Origin: JACQFZ01 sp036396275
GTDB taxonomy: Bacteria > Pseudomonadota > Gammaproteobacteria > Acidiferrobacterales > Sulfurifustaceae
Assembly: GCA_036396275.1 (NCBI GenBank)
Contig: DASWLD010000131.1
Coordinates: 1-21,681 of the forward strand
Length of the DNA: 21,681 bases
Direction: 5' to 3'
Shown here: piece by piece, positions 7,604-16,177 of the stretch
How the letters are laid out: each line of letters opens with the position of its first letter
How positions within the stretch are numbered: the stretch's first letter is position 1
Notes under the pieces: generated by a model
Told to the model about the DNA's origin: nothing
Database searches by the model: none
Seen by the model: only the letters and a program-made list of their open reading frames with translations
Translations under genes and position numbers: made by a program

Positions 7604-9121
7604 TCAGCGCAAATCCGTCGTGCGGATGCGCAGGCCGCGCGGCACGACCAGGCGCTCGGTCGCCTCGAAGATTCCGAGCACCACCAGCGACAGCACCGCG
7701 GCCGGAATCGCGCCCTGCAGGATCAACCCAATGTCGTCCAGGCGAATTCCGGTCAGGATCGGCTGGCCGTAACCGCCGGCGCCGATCAACGCCGCGAGCG
7801 TGGCGGTGCCGACGTTGATCACCGCGGAGGTTTTCACCCCCGCGAGAATCGCGCGCCCGGCGAGCGGCAGCTCGATCCGGCGCAGCCGCGCGGCGCGCGG
7901 GAGCCCGAGCGCTTGCGCCGACTCGCGTATCGGCGCGGCGATATCCGACAGGCCCGCGTGCGTGTTTCGAATAATGGGCAACAGGCTATAAAGGAATAGC
8001 GCCGCGACCGCCGGCGGCCCGCCGATACCGAGCAGCGGAATCATGAACACGAACAGCGCGAGCGACGGAATGGTTTGAATGATCCCCGCGGCCCCGAGAA
8101 TCACTTGACCGATGCGCGGATACTGTACGGCATAGATCCCGAGCGGAATCGCAACCACGACGGCGGCGGAAAGCGAAACCGCGACCAGCACCAAATGCTC
8201 GGCGGTGTGGCGCCAGAAGCGCTGCCACGGCGATTGCGCTTGCACCGTGACGTCGAGGTTTAGACTTCGCGCGAGGAAATCCGCGGCGACAAGCGCTTCG
8301 GCCTCGCGGCCGAGCTTGACCCGTGCGTTCAACTTTGCCATCGCCGCCTCGTCGATGCTTCCCACGAGCCGTTGAAACATCGCCGCCGCCTTCGGCGCGC
8401 GCTCCTCCAGGTCGGCGCGATAGAGCAGCACCGCGTCGTACGCCGGAAAGAAATTGAGATCGTCGGCGAGCGCGCGCAGCTTGTAGTAGTCGATCTCCGC
8501 GTCGGTCGCGTACAAGTCGATCACGTCCAACGCACCCGCGGCGATGCCGCGATACGCCAAGTCGTGATCCAATCCGCGCACGTCGGTCTGCGGTAAGCGG
8601 TAGCGGCGTTTCAGCCCCGGCCACCCGTCCGCCCGATTCAAGAATTCGTTGCCGAAACCGAGAACCAACCGGGGATGTCGGCGCAGATCCGAGATCCGGC
8701 GCAGATTCAAGCGCTCGGCGGTGCCGGCGGTGACGCCGATGGCGTAGGTGTTGTTGAACCCGATCGGCGCCGTCATGCGCAGCCCGCGCCGAGCCAACGA
8801 TTGCCGCAGTTGCTCCACGGTTCTCAGCCGCTCGCGCACCAGGATTTCCTGCATCAGGGTGCCGGTGTACTCCGGGTAGACATCGATTTCTCCGGCAAGC
8901 AGCGCGCCCCAGAGGACGCGCGTGCCGCCGAGTTCGCGCCGGTGCTCCGCGGCGTGGCCGGCGGATTGTGTCAGCAAACGCGTCACTTCCCCCAATATCA
9001 CCGACTCGGTGAACTTCTTCGACCCAACGCGAACGGAACGTTCGGCCGAAACGGCTGACGCCGACGTCCAAAAACCGAACAGCAGAAGCAGCGATAACAT
9101 CGCCGGAGACAAGCGCGTCAT
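7604..9121 (-). CDS. Osmoprotectant ABC importer, fused binding protein and permease
   Basis: This 505-residue protein has a signal peptide or anchor at 1-26, a glycine betaine/choline-type binding domain (OpuAC-like) at about 28-285 beginning VRVGSKKFTES, and a permease domain at about 295-500 with several membrane helices. Residues DVYPEYTGTL are a strong signature of the OpuBC/OpuCC/ProX-like binding proteins. The permease shows the ABC-coupling loop ESAQALGLPRAARLRRIELP. The family imports betaine, choline or related osmolytes. Here the binding domain precedes the permease, the reverse of lactococcal OpuABC. The start overlaps the ATPase stop by four bases, so the two form an operon (ATPase first). 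Confidence 0.92.
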   Translation of the reverse strand: MTRLSPAMLSLLLLFGFWTSASAVSAERSVRVGSKKFTESVILGEVTRLLTQSAGHAAEHRRELGGTRVLWGALLAGEIDVYPEYTGTLMQEILVRERLRTVEQLRQSLARRGLRMTAPIGFNNTYAIGVTAGTAERLNLRRISDLRRHPRLVLGFGNEFLNRADGWPGLKRRYRLPQTDVRGLDHDLAYRGIAAGALDVIDLYATDAEIDYYKLRALADDLNFFPAYDAVLLYRADLEERAPKAAAMFQRLVGSIDEAAMAKLNARVKLGREAEALVAADFLARSLNLDVTVQAQSPWQRFWRHTAEHLVLVAVSLSAAVVVAIPLGIYAVQYPRIGQVILGAAGIIQTIPSLALFVFMIPLLGIGGPPAVAALFLYSLLPIIRNTHAGLSDIAAPIRESAQALGLPRAARLRRIELPLAGRAILAGVKTSAVINVGTATLAALIGAGGYGQPILTGIRLDDIGLILQGAIPAAVLSLVVLGIFEATERLVVPRGLRIRTTDLR

Positions 9122-9870
9122 GTAAACACCCGCCGCAACTGCTCCATCGGCGCGCGCTGTGCGGTAATGAATTTCTCGACGAACGGATCGGCCGGTGCCT
9201 CCACCAACTCCGCCATCGTGCCCTGCTGTACGATCTTGCCGTCGCGCAACAACACGATCGTATGGCCGAAGTACGCCGCTTCGGCGATGTCGTGCGTCAC
9301 CATCAACACGGTCTTACCGAGCCGCGCGAATATAGCCTTAAGTTCCTGTTGCAATTCGAAACGAATCATCGGATCGAGCGCGCCGAGCGGCTCATCGAGC
9401 AGAAGCAGTTTGGGATCCAGCATGAGTGCGCGCATGAGACTTACGCGTTGACGCTGGCCGCCCGAGAGTTCGAGGGGGTAGCGCCCGAACAGAGACTCCG
9501 GCAAGTGCGCCAATTCCGCCAGCTCGCGCAACCGCGCGGCGACGCGCTCCACCGGCCAGCGCAGATGGCGCGCCATCACCGTAACGTTGGCGCGCACGGT
9601 CATGTGCGGAAACAGGCCGCCTTCCTGGATGACGTAACCCATGTGCACGCGCAGACGATTGACGGTTGCCGCGCTGAGCCGTTCGCCTTCGAAAAGAATA
9701 CTGCCACTGTCGGGAACGATGAGTCCGGCGACCAAACGCAGCAGCGTGGACTTTCCGCAACCGCTCGGACCGACGAAAATCGTTGTCGCGCCGCGCGCTA
9801 CCGCAAGATCGGTCGGCGCCAGCGCCTGCACTTCCCGGTAGCGTTTAGAGACTCCAGCGAGCTCGAGCAT
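9118..9870 (-). CDS. Osmoprotectant ABC importer ATPase
   Basis: This 250-residue ATPase has Walker A GPSGCGKST, Q-loop region GYVIQEGGLFPH, signature LSGGQRQRVS, Walker B LLLLDEP with GALD, and switch HD in MVTHD. It is closest in layout to OpuCA/OpuBA-type ATPases but ends shortly after the ABC core, without the tandem CBS domains of OpuCA that sense ionic strength. I chose the ATG at 9870, which starts MLELAGVSKRY; a TTG at 9906 would add 12 residues. It precedes and overlaps the fused permease gene, so the two proteins probably form one importer energised in the cytoplasm. Confidence 0.9.
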   Translation of the reverse strand: MLELAGVSKRYREVQALAPTDLAVARGATTIFVGPSGCGKSTLLRLVAGLIVPDSGSILFEGERLSAATVNRLRVHMGYVIQEGGLFPHMTVRANVTVMARHLRWPVERVAARLRELAELAHLPESLFGRYPLELSGGQRQRVSLMRALMLDPKLLLLDEPLGALDPMIRFELQQELKAIFARLGKTVLMVTHDIAEAAYFGHTIVLLRDGKIVQQGTMAELVEAPADPFVEKFITAQRAPMEQLRRVFT

Positions 9871-9975
9871 CGGGCGCAGTGTCGGTACTTTCGCCCGGAA
9901 CCTCAAGGCCCGATGGCAAGCGACCGGCGCATCGGTCGCCGTTAGAGGGTACGGTGCGAACCGCGGCGGCGCGGC

Positions 9976-12384
9976 CTACTGCGCGAGACGCTCGGTCGGC
10001 GCCTGCAGCCACGCTTCGAGTTCATTCGCGGGCAGGGGCCGGCAGAAATAGTTACCCTGCGCGAGCTTGCAGCCGTGCAACTGCAAAAACGCCCGCTGCT
10101 CCTCGGTCTCGACGCCCTCGCCGATCACGCCGATCTTCAGGCTGCGCGCCATCGCAATGATGGCGGCGACGATGGCGCCATTGTCGTTTTCGGTGCCGAT
10201 GTCGTGCACGAAGGAGCCGTCGATCTTGAGCGCGTCGATCGGGAAGCGGCGCAGGTAACCGAGCGACGAGTATCCGGTGCCGAAGTCATCGATCGATAAG
10301 TGCGCGCCCATCGCCTTCAGCTCTTCCAAGGTCCGACGCGTGTGCAGCGTATCCTGCATCACCGTGCTTTCGGTCAATTCAAGATCGAGCAGCCCGGCGT
10401 TGAGGCCGGCGGCCGCCAATGCATCGCGCACGCTGCCAACGAGGTCGCGGTCGTGAAACTGCCGCGCGGACACGTTGACGGCCACACGGGAAAACGGCAT
10501 CCCGGCGTCGCGCCAGGCGCGGGCCTGCACGCACGCCTGCTGCAACACCCAGGCGCCGATCGGCAGGATAAGTCCGCTCTCCTCGGCGACGGCGACAAAT
10601 CGATCGGGCGACACCGGTCCATAGTCCGGGTCGTGCCAACGCAAAAGCGCTTCGACCGCGACGGCGCGGCCGCTATGCGTCGCCACCAGCGGCTGGTAGT
10701 GCAAGGACAGGTGACCGTGGTCGAGCGCGTTGCGTAACCTGCTCTCCAGCGACGGGTGATGAATCGGTTTCGCGGAACGCGATCGATCGTAAAGAAAATA
10801 ATCGTTGCCGCCCAACTCTTTGACGTGGTACATCGCGGTGTCGGCATTCTTTAGCAGGGTTTCGGCGTCGGCGCCATCCTGCGGAAAGATGCTGATACCG
10901 AGACTCGCGGTCACGGTGATCTCGTGGTGATCGAGCCGCATCGGATCGGCGATCGACGCGAGGATTCGCTCGGCCACGCGTGTCGCGTCGTCTTCGCATT
11001 CCAGATCGTACAGACCGACGATGAATTCGTCGCCGCCGAGCCGCGCGACCGTGTCCTCGCCGGCGTAGCTGCCGGCACGCATTTTTCGCACGCAATTGAT
11101 GATGCGACCCGCGACCGCTTGCAGTAGGGCGTCGCCGAGCGCGTGCCCGAGCGTGTCGTTGATCCGTTTTAGACAATCGAGGTCGAGAAACAGCAGCGCC
11201 ACCCGCCGCTGGTGGCTGGCCGCGCGGGCCAGTGCGCTGCGCAGCTGGTCCTGGAATTGCTGGCGATTGGGCAGACCGGTCAGGTTGTCGTAGTACGCCA
11301 GGAAGTGAATCCGCTGGTCGATGCGCTTTTGTTCCGTGATATCGCGAACCGCGCAAACGTAGGCGTCGACCCGATTGCCGGCCCCGCGAATGACGGACAC
11401 GGCGAAACTCAACGTCATCGTCGATCCGTCGTGGCGCGTGTACTCGATCTCGCGATTGTGCATCGGCACACCCGCCTGAATGGAGTCGAGTTCCCGCCGC
11501 GAAAGGAGTTTGCGCAGATGGCTCGGAATGACCTTGCCGAGGATCGCTTCCTTGGGCAGACCAATCATGTTCAACAAGGTTTCGTTCGCGACTCGCATGA
11601 CGCCTTCGCGATCGAGCAACAGCAGTCCGTCGCTCACGGTTTCGACGATCTGTCGCGCGGCGAACTCCGGCGTGATGTCCATCAGCCGGTGCCGCAGCGT
11701 GATGTACGTCGCGAACATGATGGCGGTTATCGTCGGGATATACCCGAACGGGTAGAGCGGGACGCCGAACGACGGCACCAGATCGAACACGCCAAGACTG
11801 CCGATGCTGAACGAGATCAAGAACAGCTTCGTGCGCCGTCTGGCGTTGCTGTCCGGATGCGCATTGCGGTTGCGATCGTGAAATCGCCGCAAAGCCATCG
11901 CAAAGAATATGACGATAAATGGGACGTACAGCGCGCTATAGAACGTCGAGCGCGCGTAGTAGCCCCACCAGTAGTGGTAGGGCGTGCCCAAAAACGCCGG
12001 GACGAACAGCGCGGCACCCGCGAACGCGATCGCGATGACCCAACCGAACCAAAGTAAACCGGTCAGCCCAACGCGCGAGCCGACGACGCTGCACGCGAAT
12101 TGAAGCGTCAGCACGGGGATGAACGCGACACCGACGTAGCCAAACCGAAACCAGCTGTCCGCGACGTCGGGGTCGGTCGCCAGGTAAGCAAACCCAAAGC
12201 CGACAAACCACACGCTGATCGCGATCGTCTCGACAAAATGAATGTCACCGACGCGCGACCCGCGATCGCGAATCACGATGACGAAACCGAGTACCAGCGC
12301 GATAAACGCGCAGACGAACAGCGGCAACGCGTACAGGCTGTACGCGTAGCTCGCCGTGTCCAAAAGGCGGGCAGACAAATGCAC
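9976..12384 (-). CDS. Membrane sensor PAS-GGDEF-EAL protein
   Basis: This 802-residue protein begins with seven or so hydrophobic helices (about 1-235) resembling the 7TM sensor region at the N-terminus of some histidine kinases. A PAS domain follows (about 240-360, with ADGLLLLD-like VSDGLLLLDREG and ending VRDITEQKR), then a GGDEF domain with GGDEF at 450-454 and an EAL domain with EAL at 578-580. EAL motifs NVSAR, LTES, DDFGTG, KIDGSF, GEGVE and QGNYF are present. The GGDEF domain keeps the RINDTLGH motif, but the I-site arginine is missing (AGED). It probably couples a membrane or redox/ligand signal to cyclic-di-GMP turnover. It lies 105 bases upstream of the ABC ATPase on the same strand; co-transcription is possible but unproven. 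Confidence 0.94.
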   Translation of the reverse strand: MHLSARLLDTASYAYSLYALPLFVCAFIALVLGFVIVIRDRGSRVGDIHFVETIAISVWFVGFGFAYLATDPDVADSWFRFGYVGVAFIPVLTLQFACSVVGSRVGLTGLLWFGWVIAIAFAGAALFVPAFLGTPYHYWWGYYARSTFYSALYVPFIVIFFAMALRRFHDRNRNAHPDSNARRRTKLFLISFSIGSLGVFDLVPSFGVPLYPFGYIPTITAIMFATYITLRHRLMDITPEFAARQIVETVSDGLLLLDREGVMRVANETLLNMIGLPKEAILGKVIPSHLRKLLSRRELDSIQAGVPMHNREIEYTRHDGSTMTLSFAVSVIRGAGNRVDAYVCAVRDITEQKRIDQRIHFLAYYDNLTGLPNRQQFQDQLRSALARAASHQRRVALLFLDLDCLKRINDTLGHALGDALLQAVAGRIINCVRKMRAGSYAGEDTVARLGGDEFIVGLYDLECEDDATRVAERILASIADPMRLDHHEITVTASLGISIFPQDGADAETLLKNADTAMYHVKELGGNDYFLYDRSRSAKPIHHPSLESRLRNALDHGHLSLHYQPLVATHSGRAVAVEALLRWHDPDYGPVSPDRFVAVAEESGLILPIGAWVLQQACVQARAWRDAGMPFSRVAVNVSARQFHDRDLVGSVRDALAAAGLNAGLLDLELTESTVMQDTLHTRRTLEELKAMGAHLSIDDFGTGYSSLGYLRRFPIDALKIDGSFVHDIGTENDNGAIVAAIIAMARSLKIGVIGEGVETEEQRAFLQLHGCKLAQGNYFCRPLPANELEAWLQAPTERLAQ

Positions 12385-12940
12385 GTTAGCGAGACACCCC
12401 TAATTGCCGGCTATGCGCTCGGCGTATTTCGTTCTTTTTGCGGCGGGGCGCCACGGTCCTGTGCGCGTGGAACCCGATTCGCCGGCCGAACTCCGACGTC
12501 ACCGTTGGAGCAAGCGTTTTCAATGGATATAGGAGCAACTTGCATGCCATTGAACGACGGAAATAAGTTTGTTCCAGGCGGTTCGGTCGAAACGAAAACA
12601 CAAAACGTTTCAGGCAGTTGCTTCCGCCGGGGTCGAGCCAAACGTCGGTTCATGGCGTCAATCGAGACCAAATTGACAAAAAACGGCGCCGCGGCGCGCT
12701 CCGGCCGCCATGACCGGCGATCAAACCCGCGGAAACGCAGCGGAGCCAGCGACCGGGATTTCTCGCCAAGGTTAAGGTCGAGCGACGGTGCGCGGGCCGA
12801 CATATCTTGCAACGTCGCGGTGGATGCTCGCGGGGGAAAGAGACGTGTTCTGAACGGACGGGCCGACAGGGCGGCGGCGCATACCTTTAGGCCCTGTCGG
12901 GAATTCGGTAAGGTGCTAATTTACGGCTCCAAAAACACCC
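12385..12940. other. 556-bp spacer between divergent genes, no convincing gene
   Basis: The spacer separates the minus-strand GGDEF-EAL gene from the plus-strand MetX-like gene. It contains a 6-bp hairpin with an A-rich loop (GAAACG 12589-12594 and CGTTTC 12606-12611) and a longer stem-loop listed separately. A plus-strand frame from ATG 12544 to 12975 (143 codons) has a good AGGAG at 12531-12535, 8 bases before its start. Its codons lack the G/C third positions of the neighbours, its second half is arginine-rich without pattern, and it runs 35 bases into the next gene. I do not call it a gene. The middle of the spacer is visibly more AT-rich than its surroundings. Confidence 0.5.
12863..12900 (+). 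promoter_or_regulatory. Perfect 10-bp stem-loop upstream of the MetX-like gene
   Basis: CCGACAGGGC (12863-12872) pairs exactly with GCCCTGTCGG (12891-12900) across an 18-base loop. No T-run follows, so it is not an ordinary terminator. It ends 40 bases before the ATG at 12941, where a leader structure or an operator would sit. It does not match the SAM-II or other riboswitch consensus I know. Confidence 0.45.
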
Positions 12941-13981
12941 ATGTTAGCCACACAAGCGATCTTTCGAACGCGTGACTTCGCGCTTCAGAGCGGCCAGTCG
13001 CTGCCTGAACTGGTGCTCGCCTACGAAACCTACGGCGCGCTGGCGCCGACCAGGCGCAACGCCATTCTCGTTACCCACGGTATTACCAGTAACCATCATG
13101 CGGCGGGTCGGTATTCCGCGAGCGACGCTCAACACGGATGGTGGGATCGGATCATCGGTCCGGGCAAGGCGATCGACACCGATCGCTATTTCGTCGTTTC
13201 CTCGAACTCGCTCGGGTCGTGTTATGGGTCGACCGCACCCGCAAGCGTCAATCCGCGCACGGGCAAGCGCTACGGTCCGGGTTTTCCCCGCCTCACGATC
13301 ACCGATATGGTGGCGGCGCAACGCGCCCTGCTCGATGCCCTTGGCATTCCCCATCTCGTAGCGGTTGCCGGGCCTTCTTACGGCGGCTTCCAGGCGTTTC
13401 AATGGGGCGTGTCGTTTCCGGATTTTATGGACGGGCTGGTCGCCGCCGTGTCCGCTCCCAGAGACCTAGCGGGTCAGCTCGCGGTGGATCAATTGCGCGC
13501 GCTATTCGCCGCCGACCCGGCCTGGAACGGGGGCTGGCACTACGACGGCGATGGCATGCGGGACGCAATGAAGCGGCTACGCATACGCACTCTCAAGGAA
13601 TATGGCGTCGACACACAATTGGCGGCGGCTATTTCCGATCCAGACGCACGCGCGGCAAGTCTCGAAATCATGGCAGCCGATTGGGCCGGTACGTTCGATC
13701 CCAACAGTTTGTTGGCGCTGCGCCAGGCTTGGGTCGGATTCGACACGGAAAAGGATTTCGCGAAGATACGTGCGAAGCTGCTCTACGTACTCTGCACCAC
13801 GGATGCCGTGTTTCCGCCATCGCTCGCACCCGACGTCATGGCGAAACTCGAAAGCGCCGGCGTCGACGCCGCTTATTTCGAATTGGAAAGTCCATTCGGT
13901 CATCTCGCCCTCAATCCGGAAGCGAACAAATGGGCCCCCGTGCTCGATGCTTTCTTGCGGCGTCTTCCCTCGGACCGATAG
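12941..13981 (+). CDS. MetX-like alpha/beta hydrolase (homoserine O-acetyltransferase superfamily)
   Basis: This 346-residue protein is collinear with MetX-type acyltransferases. The nucleophile is S146 in GPSYGGFQAFQW, the acid is D288 in CTTDAVFPP, and the histidine is H321 in FGHLALNPE. The stretch SNSLGSCYGSTAPASVNPRTGKRYG near 88-112 matches the oxyanion/lid region that is NxLGGxxGSTGP in MetX. Genuine MetX proteins usually have GHDAFL around the catalytic histidine and about 370-380 residues, so this is a divergent subgroup that may not act on homoserine. No metW follows; the next gene is a CREST membrane hydrolase. I infer an acyltransferase or esterase in the cytoplasm with unknown substrate. 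Confidence 0.78.
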   Translation: MLATQAIFRTRDFALQSGQSLPELVLAYETYGALAPTRRNAILVTHGITSNHHAAGRYSASDAQHGWWDRIIGPGKAIDTDRYFVVSSNSLGSCYGSTAPASVNPRTGKRYGPGFPRLTITDMVAAQRALLDALGIPHLVAVAGPSYGGFQAFQWGVSFPDFMDGLVAAVSAPRDLAGQLAVDQLRALFAADPAWNGGWHYDGDGMRDAMKRLRIRTLKEYGVDTQLAAAISDPDARAASLEIMAADWAGTFDPNSLLALRQAWVGFDTEKDFAKIRAKLLYVLCTTDAVFPPSLAPDVMAKLESAGVDAAYFELESPFGHLALNPEANKWAPVLDAFLRRLPSDR

Positions 13982-14042
13982 CTGAACGGCGCGGTATTCG
14001 GAAGTCCACCGCAACAAGTCGAACATTCGAAAACTCACGCAA

Positions 14043-14810
14043 ATGTTCCCGCCAAGGTATCGTTGGGTTGGGCCGGCGGCGGTCCTGTCAGTGCTGCTGG
14101 CGGGGCTTTTCGCGATCGACCCGATCCCGCAAAGCCCCGCCTACCACGCGTTGGCGGATTCACGATCCTGGTATGGCGTGCCGAACGTGCTTAACGTGGT
14201 ATCGAACGCGGCCTTTCTCTACGTGGGGGTGGTTGGGCTGCGGCTCTGTTTCGAGCCGGAGGGCCCGCCGCTTCGGCTGGTCTGGTCGATCTTCTTCCTG
14301 GGCGTCGCGCTCGTTTGTGCCGGGTCGGCTTACTACCATTGGCGCCCTGACAACGCCCGGCTGGTTTGGGATCGCCTACCGATGACCGTGGCGTTCATGG
14401 CACTGTTTGCGGCCGTCATCGCCGAACATATCGGCGAGTCACTCGATCGTTATCTCCTTGCACCGGCAGTGGTCGTCGGTATCGCCTCGGTGCAGTGGTG
14501 GCAGTACACGGACGATCTGCGCCCATACCTTTGGGTACAGGCGGCACCGCTCGTTGCGGTGCCGCTCTTGTTCGCCTTCTATCCTTCACGGTACGGCTAC
14601 CGTCGCTACCTGTTGTACGCCCTCGGTGTTTATCTGCTCGCCAAAGCGCTGGAACTATACGATCACGAGGTTTACCGGCTTACGTGGCGGATCGTCAGCG
14701 GACATACACTGAAACATCTAGTGGCCGCGCTAAGTACCTATTTGATTTATCGAATGCTCAGGCAGCGAGCGCTTCAGCCGGCGATCCGCGCGCCACGCAC
14801 GACCCCATAG
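14043..14810 (+). CDS. CREST-family membrane hydrolase, alkaline-ceramidase-like
   Basis: This 255-residue protein has about seven hydrophobic segments. It carries the complete CREST superfamily metal-hydrolase set in order: S95 and H99 (GSAYYHWRPDN), D110 (LVWDRLPMT), and H221 and H225 (SGHTLKHL). The segment WYGVPNVLNVVSN near 43-55 is also typical of ceramidases. Eukaryotic members (alkaline ceramidases) hydrolyse the amide of ceramides using zinc; bacterial members are largely uncharacterised and may act on other lipid amides or esters. It starts 61 bases after the MetX-like gene on the same strand and may share its transcript. The assignment to CREST is firm; the substrate is not. Confidence 0.85.
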   Translation: MFPPRYRWVGPAAVLSVLLAGLFAIDPIPQSPAYHALADSRSWYGVPNVLNVVSNAAFLYVGVVGLRLCFEPEGPPLRLVWSIFFLGVALVCAGSAYYHWRPDNARLVWDRLPMTVAFMALFAAVIAEHIGESLDRYLLAPAVVVGIASVQWWQYTDDLRPYLWVQAAPLVAVPLLFAFYPSRYGYRRYLLYALGVYLLAKALELYDHEVYRLTWRIVSGHTLKHLVAALSTYLIYRMLRQRALQPAIRAPRTTP

Positions 14811-14859
14811 CAACCGACGATTCGGCGCCCGGATTCCGACACCGCTCCAGGCGCACGGC

Positions 14860-14920
14860 TATACTTTTCAAGCAAGGTTCCACGACAAGAAGCAAGGACA
14901 GGCCAACGCCCGTTTACAAT
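14860..14920 (+). promoter_or_regulatory. Two candidate -10 boxes before the HD-GYP gene
   Basis: TATACT at 14860-14865 and TACAAT at 14915-14920 both precede the ATG at 14925. Neither has a good -35 at correct spacing. If the second is used, transcription would begin at or within a few bases of the start codon, giving a nearly leaderless message; no Shine-Dalgarno sequence is seen before this ATG. Confidence 0.3.
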
Positions 14921-14924
14921 AACC

Positions 14925-16046
14925 ATGCCCTCTGCTCTGGCCGAAACACCCGATTGGAAGGAGGCGATCCAACCTTCGATCCTGATCGTCGACGATCAAT
15001 CCGTCTCGCGTTTGATCCTGGAACGTATCATCGCCAGCATCGAACCGTCCGCGCGCTTGCTGAGCTACACCAACGGCGAGGACGCGCTACGTCAAGCCGA
15101 GGTGGCGCCGCCGGATCTGGTGCTGACCGACTACCGCATGAATGGGATGGACGGCATCGCACTGACCTGCGCGCTGCGCGCTATTCCGTCGTGCCGGGAT
15201 ATTCCGATCGTGATGATCACCGCGGTCGAGGACAGCGAAGTGCGCTACCGGGCGCTCGAAATGGGCGCAACCGACTTTTTGCGCAAACCGATCGATCCCA
15301 TCGAGTGCCGCGTGCGTTGCCGCAATCTCCTGAGGATTCGCGAACAGCAGCATCTGGTCGTCGACCGCGCGCAACTCCTGGAAGTGAAGATACTCGAAGC
15401 GACGCGCGACATTCAAAAACGCGAACAGGACGCGCTGTGGACTTTGGCGCGTGCCGCCGAGTATCGCGACGAGGAAACCGGCAATCATATTATTCGCATG
15501 GCGAAATACTCGCGTCTGATCGCGGACGATTTGGGTCTACCCAAAGACGAATGCGACGCGATCGAGATGGCCGCACCGATGCACGACATCGGCAAGATCG
15601 GCGTACCGGACGCGATCCTGCTGAAGCGCGGCACGCACACCCCGGAAGAGCAGACGATCATGCGCCGGCACACCGTCATCGGGCACGACATACTAAAAGA
15701 CAGCGTGTCGAAATACCTGCGCCTCGGCGCCACGATCGCTCTCGGCCATCACGAGCGTTACGACGGCGGCGGTTATCCGCACGGGCTGAAGGGGGAAGAC
15801 ATCCCCCTACCCGCCCGCATCGTCGCGGTCGCCGATGTGTTCGACGCCCTTATGTCGGCGCGACCCTATAAGGATCCCTGGCCGGCCGACCGCGCGATGG
15901 ATTACGTCCGCGCGGCGCTGGGTACGCAGCTCGACCCGCTGTGCGGCGACAGCTTCTTGCGTCAGATCGAGTCGGTGATGTTTATTCGCGAGCAGTTTCG
16001 CGACGAAACACCGCCCGAGTTGGCGCGCCGCCGGCGCGGAAACTAG
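14925..16046 (+). CDS. Response regulator with HD-GYP phosphodiesterase domain
   Basis: This 373-residue protein has a receiver domain (about 18-140) with acidic pocket VDD, phospho-acceptor D69 in LTDYRMNG and lysine in RKPID, a coiled-coil linker, and an HD-GYP domain. Metal-binding motifs are intact: HDIGK from H220, RRHTVIGHDIL, GHHERYDGGGYP with GYP at 283-285, and VADVFDAL. It should linearise cyclic-di-GMP to pGpG or GMP under phosphorylation control. This RpfG-like architecture usually has a cognate kinase; none is adjacent here, so it may be an orphan served by a kinase elsewhere or by the kinase at 2126. The C-terminal tail is basic (RRRRGN). Confidence 0.95.
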   Translation: MPSALAETPDWKEAIQPSILIVDDQSVSRLILERIIASIEPSARLLSYTNGEDALRQAEVAPPDLVLTDYRMNGMDGIALTCALRAIPSCRDIPIVMITAVEDSEVRYRALEMGATDFLRKPIDPIECRVRCRNLLRIREQQHLVVDRAQLLEVKILEATRDIQKREQDALWTLARAAEYRDEETGNHIIRMAKYSRLIADDLGLPKDECDAIEMAAPMHDIGKIGVPDAILLKRGTHTPEEQTIMRRHTVIGHDILKDSVSKYLRLGATIALGHHERYDGGGYPHGLKGEDIPLPARIVAVADVFDALMSARPYKDPWPADRAMDYVRAALGTQLDPLCGDSFLRQIESVMFIREQFRDETPPELARRRRGN

Positions 16047-16177
16047 CCGGTTGTCGTCGCTTCCGACGATCGCACTAAACCTCGCGACTCGTCCTGCGCA
16101 ACGCCGTTGCCTCTTGACCGGGGCGTGCCGGCGGTTTAGCGTGCGCCTCGCTGTTACACACAGAAGAACTCGCGCAC

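Noticed and set aside
12385..12940. SAM riboswitch upstream of the MetX-like gene
   Set aside because: I searched by eye for SAM-I, SAM-II and SAH-type cores and found none; only an unassigned stem-loop is present.
12544..12975. Possible 143-residue plus-strand protein with a good AGGAG site
   Set aside because: Third codon positions are not G/C-rich like the neighbours, the second half is patternless and arginine-rich, and it overlaps the MetX-like gene by 35 bases.
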